Source: Linyphia triangularis
Lineage: Eukaryota; Arthropoda; Arachnida; Araneae; Linyphiidae
Assembly: GCA_963978545.1 (NCBI GenBank)
Contig: OZ021732.1
Coordinates: forward strand, 24,066,688 to 24,130,687
Length of the DNA stretch: 64,000 nucleotides
Reading direction: 5' to 3'
The position numbers were made by a program, and so were the translations under genes. This document shows positions 27,591-50,100 of the stretch, one piece after another. The notes beneath the pieces are model-generated. The model did no database searches. It saw nothing but the letters and a program-made list of their open reading frames with translations, and was not told the DNA's origin. Each line of letters begins with the position of its first letter. Positions within the stretch are counted from its first letter, which is position 1.

Positions 27591-28149
27591 AGCACTGATT
27601 TGGCGAGTTTCATGACACTCCCACAGAGTTTAAATTTATAACAAAAATCTAGTAAATTTAGAATAATAACAAAATCTAGTAAATTTAGAATATTTTTATA
27701 AAAAAACAATTTCGCTAAGTTGACGTGTTAGAAAATTGTATTTTATATTTGTCACAAAATATCCAGATATCTTTATTTGAAACCATGATGTGAACTTTCC
27801 ATAAAATTGTTGTGGTCCTTTCATGACCACATAAATCTAAACTCTCTTCACTACTATAACACAAGTTCAGTGAAATACGATGTATGTATGATAAGTGGAA
27901 AATTCTGAATTAAGCAACACTGTTGCTAAACTTTGTAACTGAAATTTTCACGAATCCTTTTTAATTTTACGAATGACTGAATAAATCCTTGGTCCCGAAT
28001 AATAATTATTAATTTAATAATGTTTTTCAATCTTTTTAGATGGTTGTTCTGACATTCTTTATTTCTTTGTATTTGTCGTTTTCTTTTAATTGAATTTTTA
28101 CTGGTGGTCGATATCTGCCGTATTCTTTCCCAGTGGATCAACATTCACC

Positions 28150-28337
28150 TTTGGTTGGTTGGTTGTTTTCAGATTATCTGGAGCCGTCAGCAACACGAGG
28201 GCTATAATGCCCCGGAAAATTCGTCATTAGACAAGCCAACATACATTTACAAACACCCATGCCTAATATGGGACTCGAACCCGCAACCTCGTGTTCTAGA
28301 AGCTACTATGCTAACCACTATACCGTTTGGTCGGCCC
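28150..28337 (-). mobile_element. tRNA-derived SINE with AACC-repeat tail
   Basis: The minus strand starts GGCCGACCAAACGGTATAGT. An A-box-like TATAGTGGTTAGC and a perfect B box GGTTCGAGTCC follow at tRNA spacing, then a SINE body and a tail of AACC repeats. Its body motif TAGGCATGGGTGTT and its tail resemble the composite element at 36765-37936, so the same LINE may mobilise both. No target duplication was recognised. Confidence 0.8.
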
Positions 28338-29196
28338 AATATTGATTGACAACCCCCTCCATGCTTCTCGATTTAATATTTTTTATAACTATCTTCCGAA
28401 AAGTTATTAGTTTTGGAATATTCTGCATGACAAATTCTAAAATACCTTTGTATACAAACTATTACATTACTATATTTTATACATAAAAATTTTCTATTTT
28501 AAGATGCATATTTGTACACTTCTTACTTTCAAATAAAGGCCAGCTTACAGGTAAATGTAAAAATAAGGGTGAAAAAAATATAAGAGCAAATATAATAAAA
28601 GAAAAAATACGCATGTCGCCTGTTTAAATACTTTATTTGTAGTATATCGGTAGAATAACGTTTCTTGAAAACCCGTACTTTTGTGTAAATAAAATTGTTA
28701 AATCTCGTAGATTTATGATGACTATGAGTTTGGCTTTTGTTAATTTCTGTTTTAAACTATGTTAACTTAGGATAATTGAAAGTAAAACTACATCAGATAA
28801 GACAACAGCCGAAAAAATCGAGCACTTTTTTGACATCCAATATTATGGGAATAACTCTGTTGACAACAATTGCGGTACTATGATAAGCTGTCAAAGGAAT
28901 CCAGAACAATAAAATTCGAAAGATAATTTACGTAAAACATTAAACATTTTAGCCGTGCTACTATAAGTTTTCAACCTTTTAAATTGTGTTTTCTTAAGAT
29001 CGATCCTAAATGACACCAACCACTTCCCTACTCCCTACCTTTTGTCTTCCATTAATTTGGAACGTCCCCCTTTCCCTGCTTCATGGATCTAATGCCTTAG
29101 TTGCTGCCGAATTATTGCATTAAACCGAATTATTTCATACCAGGTATATGACAACAGTAATAAAAACACATTAGGCAAAAGTGGAACAATTTGTGT

Positions 29197-29239
<43 letters not shown>

Positions 29240-29901
29240 ATTACACTATAAAATATTTTTTTTAAGCTTGTTGATCAAAGCTCAAAAAATATTATTAGAA
29301 ACCTCTAATTATTTTTTCTTTCAAAATTGATTAATGATTTTTAAAACTCGTGATATACTTGATATAAAAATTCATATGTTTTAAAGAACTATTTTGGCAT
29401 ATATTGTGGTAAAACAAGATTAAACATTAGAACTACGCGACTGGGAAAGATTAACGGTCCCTTTGAAAAGCTTAGATTAATACTAAATCACAAGCTATAG
29501 TTATTAACGATAGAAGTTACTTTTAAAGTAGGATAGCTAATAATAAATATTAAAAAAAAAGACACATAGAAATTCATACATATTTTTTTATCACATATTT
29601 TAAACTAATGATATATATATATATTTTAATTAAAGTAACTTAATTGCTGAAAATTGTTTACTGAAAATTTACAATGATTTGTTGTTATTTCACTCGATCG
29701 TATTTAAGGATTTGAGCAAAACAAAATTTATTTACTTCATTTCATTATCATTTCGATATAATTCGAAATAACATGGGGAGGAGTTTTCGATTGTTGTTCT
29801 CTGTTATCACATTTATGTTATCTCATCAGTATTGCTCAGCTTTTATTTTATTAAGGTTTTGTGAGTGAACAAGGCAGTACAAAAATTTCCTCTTTCACAG
29901 T

Positions 29902-39679
<9,778 letters not shown>

Positions 39680-42600
39680 AGTACATATATGTTTACATAG
39701 GTGAACTAAAAGGTTTTTTTATAGTATGGCATGAAACATATGCTGTATTATACATTTTCAATTCTCAAATTAAGTTTTTACTTTTTTCTTTTATTTGTAG
39801 CTTAAGCTTTACATACATTGCTTAGATTAGTTAAGAGAAAGTTTTCTCTTATCTAATCCAGCAGTATTAATTAAATATGAGTATTAAAACTGTATATGAA
39901 AACTATATAACTTCAAGTCAAGTAATAATTCACAAAAAAAAAATATATGCATAAGGGTGAATTTGAAATTAAAAAAATTGGTGTCCTTTGTAATTTTTCA
40001 TGTATTTAAGTTACTGATTATACATATGTAATCAATTTTAATGTCTTATATCTGTCAAATAATGTTACATGAACAAATGTTAGTGTAATTATATTTCAAA
40101 ACTCATTCCACAAAATGTCACACCCGTGGTTTGTTTTCGCTTGCAATGTTAGCTGATCTTTTTTCCAACAGACAGTAATAAATAACGTCAAATCAGCTTT
40201 TTTATTAATCAAAATACATGTCTAAGATTGCATAACTATTTAACTTGTCATTTATGTAAAGAAGTAAAAAAAATTACTAAATTATTTAAAATTGTTTCTT
40301 TTTCGTTTTCAATTCAACATTTACTGCTAGATTTCCAATTAATTTTGAAATAGTCCATGAACTATCAAACTTAAAATAGATTTGAATGTCATTTTTTGAG
40401 ACATAATTAAATAAAGACTAACTATATATACTTTAAATAATTGAGAGAATAATAAATTAGTAAGCCATTAGTTTCATAAACTCATTAATATCAAGGTTTA
40501 AAATTAGTATAACTACAGCTGTATTTATTACTAAAATTGCAATGCTTAGATGGAGGAAAAAAAAAAAAAAAAAAAGAGAGAAGGGAGAGCAATCAACAAA
40601 TACGAAAATTAAGGATTTATTCTTTAAGAATATGTGAAATATGACATTATTGAACTTAAAAACAAAGTACAGCTCTAACAATATTTTTAAAGATAGTGAA
40701 ATCCATAAGTAAATATGGTACATATATATAAGCAAGAAATTGCAATTTAAATAGAATCTAAGAATTTAGGATGCTAAAATTAAAAGTTAATAGCTAAAAT
40801 TTTATAGTTCTCTTGTACAAATGAGAGTGTTTTCTTATAACAAATATCAATATACTAAAATCATGCACCCATTACTTAATATAGAATTGTTTGAAAAAAT
40901 ATAAAAAATTGCAAATATATTTTGAAATCAAAATGTCATAAAAATTCTACAAGTTAGTTATTGGAGAGGTGATTCTATTTAAAATTAACGTTAAAATAAG
41001 GATAACGAATGTTATTTTTCTTTTGTATTCTTATAATATAATGGGATATTGGAAGATGATAAATAGTTATTTATTAACTTTAGCCTGTATTAGCAACATT
41101 TAATAACTTGACATTTACAAGTTATCAAAACATGTCATTTTTACATAAAAAAAATTTTTAATTAAAAAAGATGGGTTAAATTTAAAAAGAGAAATTTAAA
41201 TCTATAAAAATAAATAAATATCTGATGCTTATGATATAATTTACAGATATTACAACATTTTATTCCAAATTTTGAGCATATTATTTCAACATTAAACCCA
41301 GCCTACATTAAAGCATGCAAGACTATTTTCAGTATATATACATTTGTAAAATAAGTTTTATTTGTCAGCTAAATAAAAATAGCAACTATTATACACCTAT
41401 ATAAGCAGTAGAAAAATATATGAAGTTTTTAAATATCAAAGTATGAAAAACACCATTTCAAATTATTTAAAATATGAAAAAATAAATTTAAGTCACAAAA
41501 TAACATTAAATGTAACAAAACTATATCAGATCAATCTTATTACATATGAAATATTAACAATTTATGTTGATAAATAAGCTTTAATTAAATCTGGGTGGTT
41601 AAACCATACACCTTTTAACAAAACACGACAAAAAACAAAAAAAGACACCTCAATTTTTCATTCGAGATAAATGTGAAAATATGTCAATTAGTCAACAAAG
41701 TCCTCAAAAGAAATCACACAAAATTAGAATTCCTGTTTTAAAAATTTAGAATGATTTGGATTAAGAATATTTTAATACTACATCCAAGTATTACTGACAA
41801 ATACTGTTGTGAAATATGACTTTGGTTCTTATATTCAAACATAAAAAAACAACAAAACAGTTGTAACTGTTAGACAAGAATCAGAAATCCAATAAACTAC
41901 AAAAAAAAAAAAAAAAATTAAAATTTTTATGAAACTTTAAACTAAAGGAAACATGTTTAACCACCCCCTAGAATATTTATACAGGCAATAAACATGAAGA
42001 TACATAATGTTTGTACATTGATTAACATGAAACTTAACAACTTTAGTTAATTATTAATAGAAATAATTTTATGTAAACAACTACAACATTTATAAGAACA
42101 AATAATTTGATATTCATCACATATTTTAACCTTAGGCAAACACATGAAAAGTGATTATGGCACACATATCTATTGCAATAAGCACGAGTTTATTATGCTC
42201 AATCCGAAACTTAACTGTCAAAGAAAGAACGCACATTGTAAATATAAAATACATGAAGGTTTAAGTTACAGGTAACAGGGAAAAACAGTGCATAACAAGA
42301 CATTCATATAGCCAACTTGTAATATAACAATTAAACACATTTCTCTGGAATGATATACCTATTACCACCATGATATTCAAAGAAATTATACAATTGTGCA
42401 CAAGAAAATAAACTTCAAGCAGTTTTAATTTTTAAAAATTGAAATATTTCCAACTTGAATATGTGTATTAAGTATTGAAACTTACCTAATCCTAAGAGCA
42501 AGATATAAATCACTTATAAATACTTTGACAATTTGTTTAAATCTATGAATTATATGAAGCATACATCAAAAGATTGATTTTTTATTACACCAACAGCAAA

Positions 42601-44150
42601 GCAATGTAATTTAATAATTCTATTAGGATTTAACAGCCTTCTTAAATAAAGTTCAAATTAATGAACTTTTTTTTTTTAATACAAGTTTATAAATAACTCT
42701 ATAAAATAAGACATCCACAGTATTGTTGCATAGTATATTGATTTTAATAGCTGCCTAACTTGAGACTTTTTTTTCTAAAACTTTCTATTAGTTTAAAACA
42801 TACACACAAACTGCATTAAATACCAGCCCCTCCTCCAATGGAAAGTTTGTTAAGACACCTCACGTGTTTTCTTTAAAAATCACTTTTGAAAAAAAAAAAG
42901 AAGAAAAAAAAAGGGGGCCTATGTACTACTATATTTTAAATTACAAAAATTAAAAATTGTCACTTTTTAAGTGCTTCCCATCTGAATTTATTAAAATTTT
43001 ATAACTAATGTTAAATGAGTAGGATGTGAAAATTGTGAATAAATTTATTTTGAAAGTTACCTCTTCAATTATGGTATTTTGTGATTGCAATAAAATTATA
43101 CACTTTTGAAACGTTACAGCCTTTGATGATACACAGCTTAGAAACATTGATTTAGATTTTAAGAAGCCAATAATAATGTTTTAAAATAAGTGCAACTTCT
43201 AAAAAGTGAAAGAAGAGAAAATAAGTGATATACAAGAATACATATACAAATAGATAAAAATTGTAATGGCACCATTACCATAAACTCATACCAGTGAGCT
43301 AAATAACATGTTATGCCATGTTTGTGTCATTTATGCAAACATCAAAATATATACAAAAGGGAAAAAAAAAACTATAATTGACGTAATTTTTTAACCAGCT
43401 ACTAATAATCCCAATTAATGCAAATTGAAATTCTCATGAACTTAAATGCAAAATAGTACTATGCACAGATATATTAAAAATAATTAAATTTACTTAAAAC
43501 AATAAAATACAAGCAGACACACGTTAAAATCTGTTGTACTTGCATAAAAATTATTTATTTATATATATTTTCAACTGTATTGGTCATGATAAGAGCAATA
43601 GTTACATAAAAATACTCCTTGTGAAATACAATCAGTGAGTTTGCATAATATGTCTGGCATTTTTTTTTTATATAAAGAAGGCACAAAAGCAATTAGTACA
43701 GTTGATAAAAACTTCTCCATACACAGAGCTTCCAAAATCCACTACACATTACAAATCAAAGAAAATAATTAAAATCAAACTGCAAAATACTGGCCACTGC
43801 TGCTTAACCAACATTTTCAGCATATTCCACAATAACTGAAATTTTATGAAAGTGGACTAATGTCTCAAACTTAGAATCCGAGTTTACTATCCAACACCAA
43901 AATAAAAAAATAAAAAAAAAAAAAGTTGTTCACAAGGCTCAAACAATGTCATAAAAGTTTAAATCTGGATGCAAAATAAGCTAGTTAAAAGCAAATTAAA
44001 AAAAAAAATTAAGTTTGCAGAACCTATCAGGAACTTCAATAAAAAATTTCCACGAAACTATACATCCATCCATGTCAATTGGTTATTTTTTTACTAACAA
44101 CCATCAACTACATACAGATATTGCATATAATTTAACAGGTGTAAAAATTC
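39680..44150. other. Convergent intergenic region, likely two 3' UTRs
   Basis: This 4.5 kb region lies between the HAO1-like stop codon and the NTAN1 stop codon, so the two genes face each other tail to tail. It is extremely AT-rich, and to the eye the plus strand has far more A than T from about 40 kb onward, continuing into the NTAN1 introns. No coding potential or recognisable repeat was seen apart from A runs (for example around 40557-40575 and 41901-41917). Poly(A) signals occur in both orientations, so the transcript ends cannot be fixed by reading. Confidence 0.6.
40177..40182 (+). terminator. Candidate poly(A) signal for the HAO1-like gene
   Basis: AATAAA lies about 500 bases after the HAO1-like stop codon. 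A second AATAAA is near 40407. Such hexamers are common by chance in sequence this AT-rich, so this is only a candidate. Confidence 0.25.
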
Positions 44151-47100
44151 TCAATAACAGATTCTAATCCAGTTTCCAGACTCGTCTTTCTGATAAAAAT
44201 GGGGACGATTGTCTGGGAAAACTGTGATTCCAGGGAACGGATTTTGTTGAATATACTTCAAGGTGGTGCGAACTTGCATCACAAAACTAGCAGGTTCCAC
44301 TTCTGGGGAAGTTGACAAATGCTAGGGATAAAATTTTATTAACATTGGTGAGAATAAACATTAACTGAAAATAAATTTCTTTACAAAATTGCATAATACA
44401 GAAGCTAAAAGAAACAAATCTGTTAATTCAGTAATTAAAAACTCTTTTTAAATCTGTAATTCTGGGATGAAAACAGTCAAAATGTAAAAAAAGAGGAAAA
44501 CACATGCAACATTATTTTGAAAAAAAAAAAGCTGAATATGAATATTTAATAAAATCCTCTAAATTCAACTAGAAATAATAAAATTATAGAAAAAATGAAA
44601 CTTGTTAGGAAAAAAAGCAAAAATCTGAGTAATGTAGAAAATAATAAAAAAATAAATAAAATTAGTTCACTGACACCCTGCTATAAAATAATATAATTAT
44701 ATTGAAATATTATTATTTGATCTAGAAGTTGTTTCCAGTAACTTGAAGCACAACAACTTAATAAAAACTTTTTTTTACTAAACCAAGGCATTATAAACCA
44801 CAGTTAATAATATGGAGACAAAACCATAAAATATACTAAAAACTAAACTAACTTTTTTTGAAAATATTTTACAATGCAGGCAACATTTACAGGTTGAAAA
44901 GCAGAGGATTAATTTAACTAAAATATTTTTGTTACATATTTTAAAGAAGCAAAAAGGTTAACAAAAAATTCCTTGGTAGCTTAAGGTATACATATTAGTT
45001 GGTTGAAAAAAAAAAAAATATTTTTGAAATGCATGAGGTGAGAAAAGTTGTTACATATCTTGATAAGAAAAACTGTAAAAAAAAAAAAAATTGAAAAAAA
45101 TAAATAAATAATAACATCTTCCGATCGCGCATTCTCCTCAAAGTTTGCAGAAAATCTAAAAAATAACTATTTTTCCTCAATTTTTTTTCATTTCTAAATG
45201 TTATATATTTGAAAGGCAATAGTTAACAATGTGCAGTGAAAGGGTGGTATAACACAGAAAAACACTATTCTATGCATTTTTTAAACATATATTAATAATT
45301 AAAAATATTCAAAAATAAACTTTTTTGTTAAAAAATTGATATTTCTATAAAATTGACACTAACATTATTTCTTACATATTTTTGTTAAAATTGTTTTATT
45401 TACTTCAAGCATTCACTTCAAAGTTTTGAATAAATACAAAAATACCTTTTTTTCCATCAATTTGTAGAATACACTAATCACTAAATTATTGAGGCACATT
45501 AGTTTGTATTGTGTGAAATGAAGTAGATAGAAAATATCAAATTAGTAATTACAGGGCTGCCACTGACTGTAAGCTTTGAAAATAGTTGCTTTAGTAGCCT
45601 CAGATGTTAAAAATAGTAGCCAAAATAGTCTCAAACATTGAAAATAGTAGTCTCAAACGTTGAAAATAGTAGCCTCACTTTTCATAACGATTGTTTTTTT
45701 AAGTCGGTAAAGACCTTCCTCTTGTTTTAAAGGTTTTAAGTTATCATCAAGATCGGAATAAAACTGTTGATTTACTTAAACACGAAAACCCAGAGACACT
45801 CTTCTTTCAATTCAAATAGTGTCTAATATATAACATCCCATACGGTAAAAGGTATGGGGGGGGGGGGGGCTATCGTATTTACATAACTGTGATGGAAGTT
45901 GGCAACTCAACATTACTCCCAGACAGCACCTAAGCAAAAAAAGCTAAACTTCACGCAAAAGCGACGTTAAAAATTGATTGGCAAAACAAGATATATGTAT
46001 TTTTAATTTTCAAAGTAAAACAACTTTTTGACAGAAAAACAAGGTTTTATATTTAAACAATTATACTATATATTGAAAATGACAGGCAAATTTAATTAAG
46101 ACCAGTTTTTAAATTTTTCAAAGCATAGTTATAGAATTTGAGAAACAAAATTCCTCAACATTTCCCTAATTTCCAGAAACTTCCCTGATGTGCATCTCTG
46201 TCGACGTTATCATTAAAAAAACGAAGAAAATATGACCAGTTTAAAAATATATAAATTTGACTATTTACAATTACATTTACTTATCAAAGTATAATTGAAC
46301 CAAAATATAAATTTCTGCTAAAAATCAAAACAAGCATCTTTAGAGCATGAAAAAAATGGAAAACATTAATAAAAAAAATACAAAATTCACATAAACCAAT
46401 TTACAAACTACACCCATACTTACTAACTTCAAGGAAAAGAAATTAGTACAATACTTTTCTTTTTAATTAAAAAAATATTAGAAATAAAACACATTATTTT
46501 CTTTAATATATGTCATACGCTTTATCCTGTTCATAAATTTTAAACTGTGTCCTAAATATTTACTAAACTTGGGCATGCATGAACATGAAACTTAAATAAT
46601 CAGCATTTTGCTATTCAGTCATAAATTTCACTATACTAAACTTCAACTTAACTAGACATCACTTAGACGATAGATCGTCACAGTGCTCATAGGCATTTAA
46701 TCCATTTTGGCGGAGTGAAGACATAATTCTCGCCAAACCTAATAGCCTTTTGTTCTCTATAGGGTTGTGGTTTGGCGAACATTATGCTTTCAAGCCGCCA
46801 AAATGGATTAAATACCTATGAGCACTGTGACGATCTATCGTCTAAGTGATGTCTAGTTAAGTTGAAGTTTAGTATAGGTATAATATTTCCTAAAAAATTA
46901 TGCCTTTTGGATTTTAAAGTTGAAAAAAGATAAATAACATATATTGCATGTAAGAAAGACTTGAAATTAATAGCTTCTTATAAATATTAATTACTCATAG
47001 ATATATGGAAATAAAATTTTGTACAACAAAAATATTATGCACATTTATAGCAGTGCAGTAAAGGGTTAATAAAAACAAAAAAATATGATGGAATCAATTT

Positions 47101-50100
47101 GAAATATTAAGAAATTTAGGGTTCTAATAATTCTACGGACAAAAAATACAAGACAAGAAGAAAAACAATCATGTCTGTAAAGGATGCAATCAGATTTAAA
47201 TTTGAGGATTTTTTTTTAACAATAATGCGCCGGCGGTCGCGAAGCTATAAGATAACCAAAAATCTAACAGAAATAATGTGTAAATAATTGATCCAAGAAT
47301 AACAGTGATTTCAGAAAGTAAAAAAAAACAAAAACACGGAACATGAACATGCGATTGTGGGCCGAGGACAAGGGTTTGGCCAGTTTGGCTCAGCTGCTGA
47401 GAGTAGGAAAAGGTCGAAAACTTCGTACTCCCAAATCGGCCAACTAGCCAGATATTGAGAGACTTTTACGAAAAAGCACATGAAGAAACCTGTATTATTC
47501 AAAGTACCGATGACACGGCATCCACTTCTTGTGAAGCGAGCCGGGATAGATGTCCGCACCCGCACGGGGAATACGAGAAGGGAAACTCAAAATTTTTTAA
47601 ATTCCTTGACTAAAGAGTAATTTTACGAAATACCTTGACATTTGCCTGAATTCCCGATTCTGTCGCCACCCTGTTTAAACTACATTCAAAGTAATTAAAT
47701 TGCCTCAAAATTTAAATTATTTTATTATTTATAAATTTAGCTACAACATTGAAATTCTAATCATTCTGCATCGATTGACCTATACGGCGAAATCGTCACT
47801 AATCTCGGACATAACGTCTATATAACATCAATTCTGTCCATACTGATAGCATTTTCTTCCGGGCGCTCACCACAAATTCATTTTTGTTAAGTAGAGTAAA
47901 TAAAGCGAAATAATTTGATATTTCAGAATATAACAGTGTATGATACTCTTGCGCCTTGCACGGCGAAAGATAAAACATTGGAACAGGCAGGCGAAAATGA
48001 CCGCGGTTGCCGTAAAAAACAACAATCTCGCGTGAGCGGTAACTATCGTAGAACTAGCAAAATGATCACTGTACCCGCGAATATGAACAACTATTTCGGT
48101 AGTATTTGCTCTCTCCTACCTTGAAAAAAAATCACCGAAAATGTTAGCACCTTAGTGCCGATTTTTTTTCGTGCTACCATCGGACAGTATCCAATTTCTT
48201 AAAAAATAGTCGCCTCAGTCCAAAAATAGTTGAAGGTTTTGTTAAAAATAGTCGTTTTAGGCCCTTTTTTCATTGAAATAGTCGCCATAGTCGCCTGGCC
48301 ACTAAAATAGTCGCTTTAGTAGCCTTTTTAGTCGCCTGTGGCAGCCCTGTAATTATACAATAATAATTGTTCGCGCATAACCTTTGAAACATTGATAAAA
48401 ACTGTGTTTTGGCGGGTTTCAATCTAGATGGCCTTTCTCGTGGTGCCTTCTTTTCCTTTGAAGTTCATAAACTTACTTGCTTATTCATTTGATCATAGCG
48501 CACATGGCTGTGATTGGTATTGCCATTAATACCGACAGGAAAAAAAACTGACAGATCAAATTGCACGTTAAGAGACCACTACAGTGGGATATATACCTCC
48601 TCAGGGTTCTCACTCAAATCACAGAATGAAAATCAATGAATTTGAAGGACCTAATTAATGTTTTTAAGGACCTATAAAAATTCGTTTTTAGACATCATGT
48701 CTATATTTAAATTTTTGATAAAGTATATTCTATCAAAAAAGTTACAAATTGGCGGATGCGTAATACGAATTTGTCGGAAAATTCTGATAGTGGTGGTCAC
48801 GTGGTGATAGCAAGTCTGAGTTGTATTTTTATAAATTTTGCAGTTGGCAGTATCTGTAAAAATTAAGGACTTTTAAGGACCTCTAAGCATTTTCAAGGAC
48901 TTTTAAGCACCTCTAAGCATTTTCAAGTACTTTCAAGGCCTTGAAAACAAGTTAAAAAATATTAAGCACTTTTAATGACTTTCAATGACCGTGGGAACCC
49001 TGCTCCTATACTTCAATGAATAACCATTCAGATGCCTATTTAAACAAGTAGATAATACTACAACAGGACCAACATCTTTCAGTGTGAAGAACTGTGAAAA
49101 ATTTCCCCTGACTGATTCTTTAAGTGTTGAATATTTAATTCCTCAAGTTGAGATAAAAGTACTGATCAGTCAGTTATATCTTCTTGAAATTTTTGCATTA
49201 AAAAAAAAGTTAATTTTCTTAAGAACCAAAGATCATACATGAGGCAATTCGATTGTCTTGATACCTCCCTGAATATTTACTGGAAGTTTTAAACTCAGTT
49301 ACTGATTGAAATGCTTCCTTCCTTCACCCAAAAAGTTTGATTTCTGTAATATGATTTTGTACGAAAGAAGAAATGTAAAAGAACTGAGTCGTTGGGTTAT
49401 GAAATCTCAAGCACTTTCCTAGAGAAAGACAACCAGGCATTTCAAAGCAACCAAGCTTAACTTGATAGCCACTATTGGACATAATTAATTGAAATACTTG
49501 TAATAGGACTTGGAAGTAACAAACGAGCATTTGCTAGTAAAGTCTGGCGCATCTGAGGTAGCACAGCTGTATTGGAGGAAACATTCGAAGATTGGTTAAT
49601 TCTAGCCGAGCATAGTTAAAAAATACACGATTTTTCAACAAACAAAAACGTAAAAACCGCCACATAGTTTTGTTTCTCATAAATACAATATCCCACTTTT
49701 AAAACTGCATCGACATTTCAAAACCTCTTTTATATTTTATACAGAATTGGGCGAGATTGACTAGTATTGTTTCCAAGGACGATTCACAACGCTCCACATC
49801 GGGATTGGCCTATGTCTGGAAAAATTGGCCAGCGTTTCTGGGTTACTAGGGACCACAGAAATCAGACTTCAACTCGTTTCCTTGTCACTCACAAGCTGTG
49901 AAACGCTTGTGTAGAGAGACAAGACAAAAAGTGGGTGGAACTAACGCCAAAGACATTAGGACAACACCTTTTAAACAAATAAATCCATAATGCTCAACTT
50001 TTCTACGAAAGTTTCCTTCAAAGTGCATCACTGGGATAGAAAGCTCAAGTAAAAAGTTAACCAAATGAATAAAAGCATGTTTTTTTTAATTTTTTATTTT

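Larger units (their letters stand above)
25161..29901. other. Repeat-rich region upstream of the HAO1-like gene
   Basis: It contains T runs (25263-25292, about 27357-27386 and 29200-29230), the Helitron-like group (25.9-27.6 kb), a TTA/TA microsatellite (about 27100-27145) and a SINE (28150-28337). No coding exon was recognised. The HAO1-like promoter or non-coding first exon may lie here but was not located. Confidence 0.55.
45552..48349. mobile_element. CAGGG-ended DNA transposon, 2.8 kb, TSD TAATTA
   Basis: The termini are CAGGGCTGCCAC and its inverse GTGGCAGCCCTG, flanked by the exact 6-bp repeat TAATTA at 45546-45551 and 48350-48355. Inside both ends a motif like AAAATAGTCGCC or AAAATAGTAGCC is repeated several times. 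It contains a hairpin MITE (46631-46877), a degenerate protein-like stretch on the plus strand (about 47340-47590) and a segment (47775-48080) related to the repeats at 56145-56910. It sits in the last NTAN1 intron and no intact transposase is present. Confidence 0.8.

Noticed and set aside
28270..28337. Functional tRNA gene on minus strand
   Set aside because: The A and B boxes are good, but the sequence cannot fold into a sound cloverleaf and continues into a SINE body with a repeat tail.
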